From assembly GCF_949987515.2 (NCBI RefSeq), contig NC_082694.2, positions 65,842,080 to 65,906,079 of the forward strand: a DNA stretch of 64,000 nt. Reading direction: 5' to 3'. The first letter of the stretch is position 1. Every line of letters begins with the position of its first letter. Under the pieces are notes generated by a model. That model did not search any database. It saw only the letters and a list, made by a program, of their open reading frames with translations, and was not told where the DNA came from. A program made the translations under genes and the position numbers. Shown piece by piece: positions 35,640-46,352 of this stretch. The stretch is from Delphinus delphis (taxonomy: Eukaryota; Chordata; Mammalia; Artiodactyla; Delphinidae).

Positions 35640-36150
35640 ACTGAACTTCCTCTTCCTGCTTAAACACCTCCCCTGTTCCCCAAAGCAGCAAGGCAGCTCT
35701 TTACCCTGTGGGTGCAGCCTCTCCCATTGCCCAGCACACTCTAGCCACAGCATCTTCCTTCTGTTCCCAGGACATAGTGATCTCTTTCCCACCACAGGAC
35801 TTTTGCACCTGCTGATCCCTCCATTTGGAGCTTCCACCAGCTCTTCTTGTAAGAGATTTATTGTCATCCTTCAAGTCTCAGCTCAAGTGCCCCCTCCTAG
35901 AATACTTCCCAACCCACTGGATTTAAGATAGGCCTCCCCCACATACCGTCCTCTTTACCTCTTCCATAACATGATTTACAACCTATAATTATCTTGTTTA
36001 CATGTTCATTATCTCCACAGATAAAATGTAAGCTCTATGAAGGCAGGAACCCTGACTGTCATCCCTGTGGTACGCCAGGCCCTTACATGATACCTGACAC
36101 AAGGCAGGGACTCAAATATTTGTGACCTGAATGGTTGAATGAAACTCCTT
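35640..36150 (+). repeat. L2 3' part, plus strand
   Basis: Reads 'tttgcacctgctgatccctc', 'caagtctcagctcaagtgcc', 'aagctctatgaaggcaggaa' and 'ggcagggactcaaatatttg' in L2 order. Confidence 0.9.
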
Positions 36151-36415
36151 TTCAGGTGTTGCCTCCTCTGTTAAGGCTCCCAGTATACGTCCTCACCATT
36201 GCCACCACAGAAGTCACTGCTTCATTCTCTGTGTCCTCAGAGCACTTCGTGTACATTTGTGTTACTGCACTCCAGCTAGATGTGCACACAGCCAGCTCCT
36301 CCATGAAACACTGATCTCCTAGAGGTCAGGGACTGAGTCTTACTCACCTCAGTATTCTTGAGCACAAGGCCCAGCACAGCACCTGATAATAAATGCTCAA
36401 ATAAATATGGGCAAG
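36151..36415 (+). repeat. Second L2 3'-end copy, plus strand
   Basis: Repeats the L2 3' order after the first copy: 'tctcctagaggtcagggact', 'aggcccagcacagcacctga', then 'aaatgctcaaataaatatgg'. Confidence 0.8.
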
Positions 36416-36600
36416 TGAGATCTACATCAAACCAAGGTAGCCAGGGGCACAGTAGATGTGTTCCGGAAAAGTTAGGCCTAATTAAAATTTTGCAGATCAA
36501 ATAATATTTTAATGGCAGTAGAAGAGCTCACTGCTTAAAGGAAGCCTATGGGGAATCCTAGTGTAGAGAGAGAATCACCCCCTTATTTATCCTTTAGTTT

Positions 36601-38497
36601 GTTTTTTTTTTAACATCTTTATTGGAGTATAGTTGCTTTACAATGGTGTGTTAGTTTCTGCTTTATAACAAAGTGAATCAGCTATACGTATACATATACC
36701 CCATATATCCTCCCTCTTGTGTCTCCCTCCCACCCTCCCTATCCCACCCCTCTAGGTGGTCACAAAGCACCGAGCTGATATCCCTGTGCTATGCGGCTGC
36801 TTTCCACTAGCTATCTATTTTGTATTTGATAGTATATATGTCCATGCCACTCTCTCACTTCATCCCAGCTTACCCTTCCCCCTCCCCGTGTCCTCAAGTC
36901 CATTCTCTATGTCTGCATCATTATTCCCATGCAGCCCCTAGGTTCTTCATAACCTTTTTTTTTTTTTTTTTTAGATTCCATATATATGCATTAGCATACA
37001 GTATTTGTTTTTCTCTTCCTGACTTACTTCACTCTGTATGACAGACTCTAGGTCCATCCACCTCACTACAAATAACTCAGTTTTGTTTCTTTTTATGGCT
37101 GAGGAATAATGCATTGTATATATGTGCCACATCTTCTTTATCCATTCATCTGTCAATGGACATTTAGGTTGCTTCCATGTCCTGGCTATTGTAAATAGTG
37201 CTGCAATGAATATTGGGGTACATGACTCTTTTTGAATCATGGTTTTCTCAGGGTATATGCCCAGTGGTGGGATTGCTGGGTCGTATGGTAGTTCTATTTG
37301 TAGTTTTTTAAGGAAACTCCATACTGTTCTCCATAGTGGCTGTATCAATTTACATTCCCACCACCAGTGCAAGAGGGTTCCCTTTTCTCCACACCCTCTC
37401 CAGCATTTATTGTTTGTAGATTTTTTGATAATGGCCATTCTGACTGGTATGAGGTGACACCTCATTGTAGTTTTGATTTGCATTTCTCTAATGGTTAGTG
37501 ATGTTGAGCATTCTTTCATGTGTTTGTTGGCAATCTGTATATCTTCTTTGGAGAAATGTCTATTTAGGTCTTCTGCCCATTTTTGGATTGGGTTGTTTGT
37601 TTTTTTGATATTGAGCTGCATGAGCTGCTTGTAAATTTTGGAAATTAATCCTTTATCACTTGCTTCATTTGCGAATATTTTCTCCCATTCTGAGGGTTAT
37701 CTTTTCGTCTTGTTTATGGTTTCCTTTTCTGTGCAAAAGATTTTAAGTTTCATTAGGTCCCATTTGTTTATTTTTGTTTTTATTTCCATTTCTCTAGGAC
37801 GTGGGTCAAAAAGGATCTTGCTGTGATGTATGTCATAGAGTGTTCTGCCTATGTTTTCCCTTAAGAGTTTTATAGTGTCTGGCCTTACATTTAGGTCTTT
37901 AATCCATTTTGAGTTTATTTTTGTGTATGGTGTTAGGGAGTGTTCTAATTTCATTCTTTTACATGTAGCTGTCCACTTTTCCCAGGACCACTTATTGAAG
38001 AGGCTGTGTTTTCCCCATTGAATATTTTTGCCTCCTTTATCAAAGATAAGGTGACCATATATGTGTTGGTTTATCTCTGGGCTTTCTATCCTGTTCCATT
38101 GATCTATGTTTCTGTTTTTGTGCCGTACCATACTGTCTTAACTACTATAGCTTTGTAGTATAGTCTGAAGTCTGGGAGTCTGATTCCTCCAGCTCCGTTT
38201 TTCTTTCTCAAGATTGCTTTGGCTATTCAGGATCTTTTGTGTTTCCATACAAATTGTGAAATTTTTTGTTCTAGTTTGTGAAAAATGCCATTGGTAGTTT
38301 GATAAGGATTACATTGAATCTGTAGTTTGCTTTGGATAGTATAGTCATTTTCACAATGTTGATTCTTCCAATCCAAGAACATGGTATATCTCTCCATCTG
38401 TTTGTATCATCTTAATTGCTTTCATCAGTGTCTTATAGTTTTCTGCATACAGGCCTTTTGTCTCCTTAGGTAGGTTTATTCCTAGGTATTTTATTCA
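36601..38497 (-). mobile_element. 5'-truncated LINE-1, minus strand, with 13-bp target duplication
   Basis: Poly(T) and the L1 3' end lie at 36601, and the truncated 5' end is near 38497. The duplication tatcctttagttt is perfect (36588-36600 and 38498-38510). Sequence is close to the copy at 55552, so it is a young cetacean-type L1. At its right it meets the poly(T) of a minus-strand SINE, so it probably inserted at that SINE's A tail. Confidence 0.95.
36971..38131 (-). pseudogene. LINE-1 ORF2 C-terminal remnant, broken
   Basis: The L1 ORF2 protein is an endonuclease/reverse transcriptase; only its C-terminal third survives here. Two open pieces remain on the minus strand: 38131-37697 (144 codons) and 37621-36971 (216 codons). 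They are separated by a disrupted stretch. The second piece contains the cysteine-rich [13 protein letters not shown] motif near its middle. The N-terminal endonuclease and the reverse-transcriptase catalytic region are missing, so it cannot be active. Confidence 0.93.
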
Positions 38498-38510
38498 TAT
38501 CCTTTAGTTT

Positions 38511-38691
38511 TTTTTTTTTTTTTATTCTTTCTTAGCGGTACGTGGGCCTCTCACTGCCGTGGCCTCTCCCGTTGCGGAGCACAGGCTCCGGACGCGCAGG
38601 CCCAGCGGCCATGGCTCACGGGCCCAGCCGCTCCGCAGCATGTGGGATCTTCCCGGACCGGGGCACGAACCTGTGTCCCCTGCATCGGCAG
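38511..38691 (-). mobile_element. CHR-type SINE, minus strand, 5' truncated
   Basis: Poly(T) at about 38508-38523, then 'gcggtacgtgggcctctcac', 'cggaccggggcacgaacctg' and 'cctgcatcggcag', where the homology stops. About 35 bases of the tRNA-like head are missing. No clear target duplication. Confidence 0.92.
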
Positions 38692-39109
38692 TTAGATCTG
38701 GTTGGTCCTAAGCCTGTGCACATTCTTCAGAGCTTTTGGATGTCATTTGTCCTCAGCCCTGCATGGGTTATTGTTAGACCCTGAGGAACTTGGTCATTAC
38801 CCCATTTGTATATTTCGGGGGATCCTCAAGATGATCTCCAGTTCCCTCTATGTTTTTTCTTTACCTGAGGAAACACAGGCCTATGGGCATACCCTGGTTC
38901 ATGGAGAGGCCTTATTTGATTTCCACTCAACAGGAGGAGCTTCCATCTTGGAACAAACCAAATACCTATGGTGTCTGAACTGACTGTCCCAGTGCCAGGA
39001 TGCTATATGATAAATATAGTCAAAGAACGGGAGGGAGGGTACTAAACAAAACTACTGCTGCAAAGTCTTTACATTCAGTGTGCAATGGTACAATATTTAC
39101 TCTAATTTC

Positions 39110-41340
39110 TGTGAGAAGTTAAAGATTCCATTGTAATCCCTAGAAAATTAATGCCAAAAGGTACAGGTGAAAAATCAATAGAGATATTAAAATGAAATAG
39201 TAAGAAATACTCAATTAACCCAAAAGTAGATATGAAAGAAGAAACAGAAAAACAAAAAACTAATTGAAACAACAGAAAATAAATATCAAAATGGTAGTCC
39301 GTATTCAACAATATCAATTTTTATGTTAAATTACATGGCTTAACACTTCAATTAAAAGTGGTTATGGGCTTCCCTGGTGGTTCAGTGGTTGAGAGTCTAC
39401 CTGCCGATGCAGGGGACACGGCCCCGGTCCGGGAAGATCCCATGTGCCGCAGAGCGGCTGGGCCCGTGAGCCGTGACCACTGAGCCTGTGTGTCCAGAGC
39501 CTGTACTCCACAACGGGAGAGGCCACAACAGTGAGAGGCCCGCGTACGGCAAAAAAAAAAAAAAAAAAGTGGTTTTAAGAATGGATAAAAGTCAACACCC
39601 AATTGTATGCTGTCCACCAAAGGACACATTTTAAATACAAAGAGACAGGTTGTAAGTAAAAGTCCAGAAAAAGTACAGCATGCAACTGCTAATCAAAGAA
39701 CATTGAAGTCGTTCTATTAATATCATACAAAGTGAGTTCAGGGTAAAGCAATATTACATTTCATAATGATAAAAGGATTAATTCATCAAGAAAACATAAC
39801 AATAATAAATTTGTATGCACAAATACAGAACCTTTTTGTAATTACAGATCTTCAAAGTATATGGAACAAAAATACAACATACCAAAATTAAACTAAAGGG
39901 AGAACTAGATAAATTCAATATCATCCTCTCAGTAATTGATAAAAATGGAGACAAAAGTCAGCAAGGACACAGAAGATCTGAACCACTCTATAAACCATTT
40001 TGAGCAAATTGACATTTATAGAATACTACACTCATCAAGTACAACAAACATATTCTTTTCAAGTGCACACAGAACAGTCATCAAGATAAAACATATGCTG
40101 GGCCACAAAATAAATCTCAATACATTTCAAAAGACTGAACTCTTTTAGAGTATGTTCTCTGATGACAGCAGAATTAAATTAGAAATCTAATATAAGATAT
40201 GTATAAAAGCCTTAAATATTTAGAATTAAACTATATGTTTCTAAATAAGTCGTGAGTCAATGAAGAAATCACAGGAGAATTAGAAAATATTTCATACTAA
40301 ATAGTAATAAGAATACAATATATCAAAACTGGTGATACAGCTAAAGCAGCACTTAGTAGAAAATTCATTGCTGTAATATCTATATTAGAAAAGAAGAAAG
40401 GTTTAAAATTAATTATCTACATCTCTACCATTTAAAAAATGAGCAAATTAAACCCTAAGTAGATGGAAGAAAGAAAATAGTAAAATTTGAGCAGAAATTA
40501 ATGAGCTATAATGCAAACAATAAAGAAAACTAACAGAGCCAAAATTTGGTCCTTTGAAAAGATTAATACAATCAATAAAACCCCTAGCAATACTGATCAA
40601 GGAAAAAAAAAGAAAACACAAATAACCTATATTAGGGGTCTGTTATCACTACAGATCCCACAAACATTAAAATGATAATAAGGATATATTATAAACAAGT
40701 TTTTGCCTATAAATTTGATAACTTAGATGAAATGGACAAATTCCTTGAAAAACAAAATTTGCAAAAACTGACACAAACAAATTAGAAAATCTGAATAGCC
40801 CTCTATTAAAGACATTAGATTTATCTAAAACCTTCCCACAAAAAAAACCCCTCTAAATCCAGATGGTTTTATTGTTGAATTTCATCAACAATCTTATACA
40901 AGTGCTTTCAGAATATAGAGGAGGAACGTGCCCCACTATATTTTATGAAGTCACCATATGCCTTATACAAAAATCTGACAAAGCCAGATTTTTTTCTGAA
41001 AAAGAAAACTACAGATGATAGCCCTCTTGAACTTGATACAAAAATCATAAACAAAATATAGCAAGTCACATCCAGAAAAAAAGATAATCCATCTTGACTA
41101 AGTGGAGTTTATCCCAGGAATGCAAGGTTTTTTCAACATTTGAAAATCAATATGTTTCATCACATTAATAGAGTAGAGAAGAAAAATAATATGATCATCT
41201 CAACAGATGCTGAAAAAGAATTTGAGAAAATTCAATAATACCCAGCAAATACTCAGTAAATTAGGGAAAGAACTTCTTCAATTGGATAAAAAAATGGGTG
41301 CAAACTTTATGATTTTCATTACACTTAATTGTGAACATTG
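39110..41340 (+). mobile_element. Old LINE-1 ORF2 region, plus strand, interrupted by a SINE
   Basis: Colinear with L1 ORF2 from the endonuclease region ('aatactcaattaacccaaaa') through 'agaatactacactcatcaag' and 'tgctgggccacaaaataaat' to the reverse-transcriptase region ('aggaatgcaaggttttttca', 'atctcaacagatgctgaaaa'). Many stops and shifts; no open frame longer than about 70 codons. A SINE splits it at 39366. Confidence 0.9.
39366..39568 (+). mobile_element. CHR-type SINE, plus strand, with 10-bp target duplication
   Basis: Head 'gggcttccctggtggttcag', end 'gaggcccgcgtacggc' and an 18-A tail. Direct repeats aaaagtggtt lie at 39354-39363 and about 39565-39574. A short internal deletion removes the 'gttcgtg' part of the B-box region. 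Confidence 0.95.
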
Positions 41341-41640
41341 GATACTTATTAAGCAATAGAGTCTATTGCTTATGCAGGGAGATTTTCCAGTAGAAGCCTA
41401 GTGGGCCATGGGGCAGTTATTGGTTTCTTATTTGAGGCTTCAAGAAAATGTTCTAAACACATGTTCTCAGGCTGAAGTGTTTGCCTCCTCTTCAAATGGA
41501 AGAGAGAGATGTGGTATGGAAAAATTCCACATGAATGATGAGTTTGGACAGAAACATTGTTCATTGGTCCAGGTACTTTTCAGGAACCACTATAGACAAT
41601 GAGACCCTTAATCAGAATTTAAAATGTGCATGTCCTTCAA
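41341..41640. other. Unassigned segment between two L1 pieces
   Basis: No repeat recognised. The open frame 41408-41602 has no domain. Confidence 0.4.
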
Positions 41641-41960
41641 TCCAGAACCTCCACTTCTAGGTTCTAGCCCACAGAAACAGTAATATATACAAGGATGATC
41701 ATTGCAGCATTATCTGTAATGGGGAAAATCTAGAGAAAAACTAAATTCGATCAATAAAAGATTGGTTAAGTTTATGGAATACTACATAGCCAGTGAAAAG
41801 AATGAAATGGATCTGAACGCAAAGGCATGAAAAAATATCCATAATGTAGTTTTTTAAAAAAGAGCAAGTTGATATATTTGTAGTATTGATACAAACACAC
41901 TTTTATTAAATAAAGCTACTCATTTATAAGTTATATATAAAACAAATGCCTGAAAGGTTG
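41641..41960 (+). repeat. Old LINE-1 3'-region fragment, plus strand
   Basis: Has 'gatcattgcagcattatctg', 'agattggttaagtttatgga' and 'tactacatagccagtgaaaa', known from the 3' part of old L1 copies. Confidence 0.7.
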
Positions 41961-42111
41961 CATACTAAAATGTTGATCATACCTAGCTTTGGGTGGTGGT
42001 ATTTGGGACATTTTGATTTTCTTTACACTCTTATTCTCAAATGTTTCTACAAGAAACATTTTTTTAAATGTGAGCCACCAATTGTGCACAATAGTACAAT
42101 TACTGGGAGCT

Positions 42112-42132
42112 GGGCGGGGCGGGGCGGGGGGA
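42112..42132 (+). other. G-quadruplex-type motif, (GGGGC) units
   Basis: Four G runs (3, 4, 4 and 6 Gs) separated by single C bases, in an otherwise AT-rich setting. It fits the G3+N1-7 pattern. Folding is not shown. Confidence 0.7.
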
Positions 42133-42464
42133 GTAGTTCCATTAGAAGCCCTGCTGTGTGACTTTGACAAGATGAGTCTCTTATCTCCAATGAGAATTAT
42201 GATAACAGTACATCCTGCACAGAGTCCTTGTGAGCATTTGTTAAGTCCTTCTGTGCTGATACACATATTCTCATATGAGTCCCAGGAAGTCTTGTGTGTC
42301 AGTGAAGCAGGCAGAGTTTGAAGCATCACACACACTACCCGTCACACCACATCGCACACACCACTCCACACCCCTTGCACGCACATTTAGTACTAACGTT
42401 GGTGGAACACTGTCCGGGGACTGAGTCCTGTGCTGATCCTCCACAAAGCCCTGAAAAACATGCA

Positions 42465-43150
42465 TAATTCAACACTCACTTTATTTAATACATATTTACT
42501 GATCATCTACTATGTGCCAAGCACTTTTCTAGATGCTAGAGTTACAGCATTGAATAAAAATGACAAAAATCCCTGCACCTTTTGTAGTCAAACATTCCTG
42601 TGAGAAGAGACGGGCAATAAACCTAATGAATACCTATAATCTAAGAAGTTAACAGTATGGTTGAAGGTGGTATATACTAAAGAAAAATAGAGTGAGATAA
42701 GGCGAATTGGGAAAGTCGGAGGGGGTTGGGCTTCCAGTTTTCAAAAGGATGATGAGGGTAGGTTTCCTTAAGAAGGAAAGCTTTGAGCAAGCACTTGAGG
42801 AAGATGAGGGAAGTGAGTCAGACAAATATCTGGGCGAACAGCTTTCCCAGTAGCAGGAACAGCCAGTGCAAAGGCGCAGAACTGCAGGGAGGGGCCAAGG
42901 ATGCTGCACTGAATGAGTATGAGGAGGCGAGGTCGGAGAGGGAACAGGGGACCCGGTCTTGGGAGGCCTTTTAGGTCATCGTGAAGACTGTAAATTTTAC
43001 TCTCTATGCAACAGAAGCCATAACCACAGGGGGAGTGAAATACAAGAGTGTAATGATCTGATCTGAGTTTTTAAAAACTGATTGAAGAGAGGTATGGGGG
43101 AAACCAGGAGGCCATCTAGGAGGCTATTGCAATAATTCAGGCTTGGGCAG
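42465..43150 (-). repeat. L2 LINE, minus strand, long
   Basis: Starts with the reverse L2 terminus ('tactgatcatctactatgtg', 'gccaagcacttttctagatg'). Continues with 'aggaacagccagtgcaaagg', 'aagtgagtcagacaaatatc', and ends 'gaggctattgcaataattca'. Confidence 0.9.
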
Positions 43151-43154
43151 GATC

Positions 43155-43290
43155 ATATTTCCATTTTAAAATCAGGAAATTGAAACCGAATAGGACTGTC
43201 TGGCTCGCAAGTCACACAGCTAATGAGTGGCTGAGCTGGGGCTTGAATCCAGAGCCATCGGACTCCAAATCCAGTGTTCTTTTGTCCAGG
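43155..43290 (-). repeat. MIR fossil, minus strand
   Basis: Contains 'aagtcacacagctaatgagt', 'gggcttgaatccagagccat' and 'ccaaatccagtgttctttt', a reverse MIR core. Confidence 0.85.
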
Positions 43291-44289
43291 AAGGAAAACT
43301 GGGTTTTGTGTTGTCCTGAGAGTTCCTTTATTGGCCTATGTCCTCCCACTTTGAGGGGGGAGGTTATCCCCCAGCCCGTTTCATGCCTCTCTCCCACTCC
43401 ATCATCTCTCCTTCCAACCCTCCTGCCCCTGCCTCCTGCCAGCTGTGAAAATGGAGCTGATGTAGGTACTTCACCAGGGCTGGGAATGTGTTAGTGTTTC
43501 TCTAACACCTAAAACAGCCTGGGGTGGCAAGTGACAACCATGATAGTACAGGCTGGAGAAACTGAGGCACTGTCAGAGCAGGAAAGCACCCCAAAGTCGC
43601 ACAGCAGTTGGGAGATGGAGACTCTCTTTCCCTCCCCATTACCCACTTGCATCTCCTGCCTCCTGGTCTGGGCACTGGGTGTCAAATGGAGGCTGTTCTT
43701 GGTCCCCAGCAGCTCAGTCCCAATAGGGTGCCTGTGCCCCTTGGCGAGGGTGAGCCCACAGCAAAGCTAGGGTGAGTGTTATTTTCTTGCACAGCATCCA
43801 TCAGGAGACAAGCCCTGGCATTTATCTAGCAGCGAGCAATCGTTATCTGGTGGCGATGTTCTTCCCACTGAGAGTATCTTCTAAATAAGGGTCAGCGATC
43901 CAGGGCTCTGTCTGCTGCTGATTTCTTCCTGTGGGATGAAACCAAGGAAGGGAGGGCACTGGGGTGGGGGCAGGGAGAGAGAGGCTGATTAAGGAGGAGG
44001 TTGTTCCACAGCTGAGCCAGAGAAACTGGCCTGAGCTTTGATTCTGACAAGTTTGGGAGAAGACGGAAGACAGCACCAGGGAGAACCCTCATTTCCACTT
44101 CAGCAAACTTTCATACATAAATGTAACAGACCATCCAGGGAAATCCCTGGATAGCGAAGTTCTGGCTGTGAAGAAGGTGAAAGAACAGGCTCTTGTAGCT
44201 CTTGATCTCTGTCGCTTGTCTTTCTGTCATCAGACTGGAATCTGGAATGGGTTTCGAGTGAGGAGCTCAGAATGAACTGTCGTCAACTG
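43291..44289. other. Unassigned intergenic sequence
   Basis: No exon. A MIR-like piece may lie at about 43535-43625 ('ggagaaactgaggcactgtc'). Confidence 0.45.
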
Positions 44290-44520
44290 GTCCTGGCCCC
44301 TGCATCAGAGGACCGAGGTTCGAGTCCAGACCCCACCAATTCCAGGATCCTGGACCTCAGGCAAGTCCCTAAACTTCCCTGAGCTTTGATTTGCTCATCT
44401 GCCTAATGGGAATGGGAACGACCCCTTTCTCAGGGGCTGTTGTGAGGCTTATGGGAGACAATGATACCGTATCTAAGAAATGCCGTGTGGACTGTGGAGT
44501 GCTCGTCACATGTGAGCTAC
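44290..44520 (+). repeat. MIR fossil, plus strand
   Basis: Contains 'gaccgaggttcgagtccaga', 'caggcaagtccctaaacttc' and 'gatttgctcatctgcctaat'. Confidence 0.85.
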
Positions 44521-44849
44521 CGTTGTTCCCCTTCAGGTCTAGGATTTGGTTGACATTGTCGAGGTTGTTTGCCCTGCACTGTCCCTCACAACTCGTCTTG
44601 CTGACTGAGAGGCTGGTCTTCTTTCTGTTATTTTATCTGTTTTGGTCTTAGGTTGAGAGCTATGGTCCAAGTAATGAGTCTTGTCAATCAGCAGAGAGTC
44701 CTGTATAGCTGAGGCTGTACTAGCCTATGGGCATTTGAGAAGGATACGTGATTTAGTCTGCGTGCCCTCCTGGGATTTATTAAGGTTCACTTTTGGACAA
44801 AATGAACCTAATAGAAGCCAAGGCACAATCATGAACCGCTCTGTAGGTG

Positions 44850-45070
44850 GGTCCTCCTTATTGAGGGCCTGATGCGTGCTAAACGGTGCCAGGTACTTCC
44901 ACGTCGTTATATTATTTAACACTCTATAACTAATCTGAGAGGAAGGTGTCCTCATTTTACAGATGAAAAACTGATACTTGGAGAGGTTGAATGCCCAACC
45001 CAAGACCAACCCAATGACAGATAGTGGTGAGGGCTGTATCTCTTTATTCTCAAATCCAAGGCTTCTCTCC
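44850..45070 (-). repeat. MIR fossil, minus strand
   Basis: Contains 'ttgagggcctgatgcgtgct', 'tcctcattttacagatgaaa' and 'caaatccaaggcttctctc'. Confidence 0.85.
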
Positions 45071-45279
45071 CCTATTCCAACTAGAGTATAATCTGGTGCT
45101 TAAACCTCTTATGGAGAAGTGAAAAGCCCTGGCTTACATCCCTGGCAGCTGAGACTCTGGGAGGCTCCTATGCATTGATTCTGGTTGCTTCCAGTTCCGA
45201 GGCCTTGCTAACATTGGGTACTAAGACAGGTAAGCTCCTCTTGAGGGACTTGAATATTTAAAACCCCAGGGAGAAATGC

Positions 45280-46339
45280 AAGTCAAAACTACATGAGGTG
45301 CCACTTCACGCCCATTAGGGTAGTTATTATTTTTTTTTTAATGGAAAATAAGGCTTCCCTGTTGGCACAGTGGTTAAGAATCTGCCTGCCAATGCAGGAG
45401 ACACAGGTTCGAGCCCTGGTCCAGGAAGATCCCACGTGCCGCAGAGCAGCTAAGTCCGTGTGCCACAACTACTGAGCCTGCGCTCTAGAGTCCGTGAGCC
45501 ACAACAAGAGAAGCCACTGCACTGAGAAGCCTGCGCAATGCAACGAAGAGTAGCCCCTGCTCACCGCAGCTAGAGGAAGCCCACGCACAGCTACAAAGAC
45601 CCAACGCAGGCAAAAAAAAAAAAAGAAAAAGAAAAATGGAAAATAAAAAGTGTAGGTGAGAATGTGGACAAATCAGAACTTTTGTGCATTGCTGGTGGGA
45701 ATGTAAAAAGGCAGAGCCACTGTGGAAGACAGTATGACAGCGTCTCAAAAAGTTAAACATAGAGTTATCATACGATCCAGCAATCCCACTTCTGGGTGTA
45801 TACCCAAAAAAATTAAAAGCAGGAACTGAAACATATTTATATACGTTGTTTGTAGTATCAATAGTATTATTCACAACAGCCAAAAGGTAGAAGCTACCCA
45901 AGTGTCCATTGATGGATGAATGGATAAACAAAAGCTGGTATATACTCACAGTGGAATACTATTCAGCCTTGAAAACAAAGGAAACAGGAACACATGCTAC
46001 AACATGGATGAACTTAGAGGACATTATGCTAAGTGAAACAAGCCAGACACAAAAGGACAAATACTATAGATTCCACTTCTATGAAGTACCTAGAGCAGTC
46101 AAATTCATAAAGACAGAAAGTAGAATGCAGGTTACCAAGGACTGAGGGGAGGGCGAAATGGGAGTTATTGTTTCATGGATACAGAGTTTCTGTTTGGGAT
46201 GATGAAAAATTTCTGGAATTGATCATGTTGATGGTTGTACAACATTGTGAATATACTTAATGCCTTTGAATTGGCCACTTAAAATGGTTCAAATGGTAAA
46301 TCCTATGTTACGTATATTTTACTACAATAAAAAAGCCCT
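45280..46339 (+). mobile_element. Old LINE-1 3' part, plus strand, with 13-bp target duplication
   Basis: Begins in late ORF2 ('gtcaaaactacatgaggtgc') and ends 'tttactacaataaaaaa'. The duplication cagggagaaatgc is at 45267-45279 and 46340-46352. ORF2 C-terminal motifs are recognisable (45485-45949 reverse of coding; 45909-46145 in frame) but broken. A SINE lies inside. Confidence 0.92.
45352..45634 (+). mobile_element. CHR-type SINE inside the L1, 12-bp target duplication
   Basis: Head 'ggcttccctgttggcacagt', then 'gccaatgcaggagacacagg' and a long body of 'ccacaactactgagcctgcg' type, ending 'gacccaacgcaggc' with an A-rich tail. Direct repeats aatggaaaataa are at 45340-45351 and 45635-45646. 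Confidence 0.95.
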
Positions 46340-46352
46340 CAGGGAGAAATGC

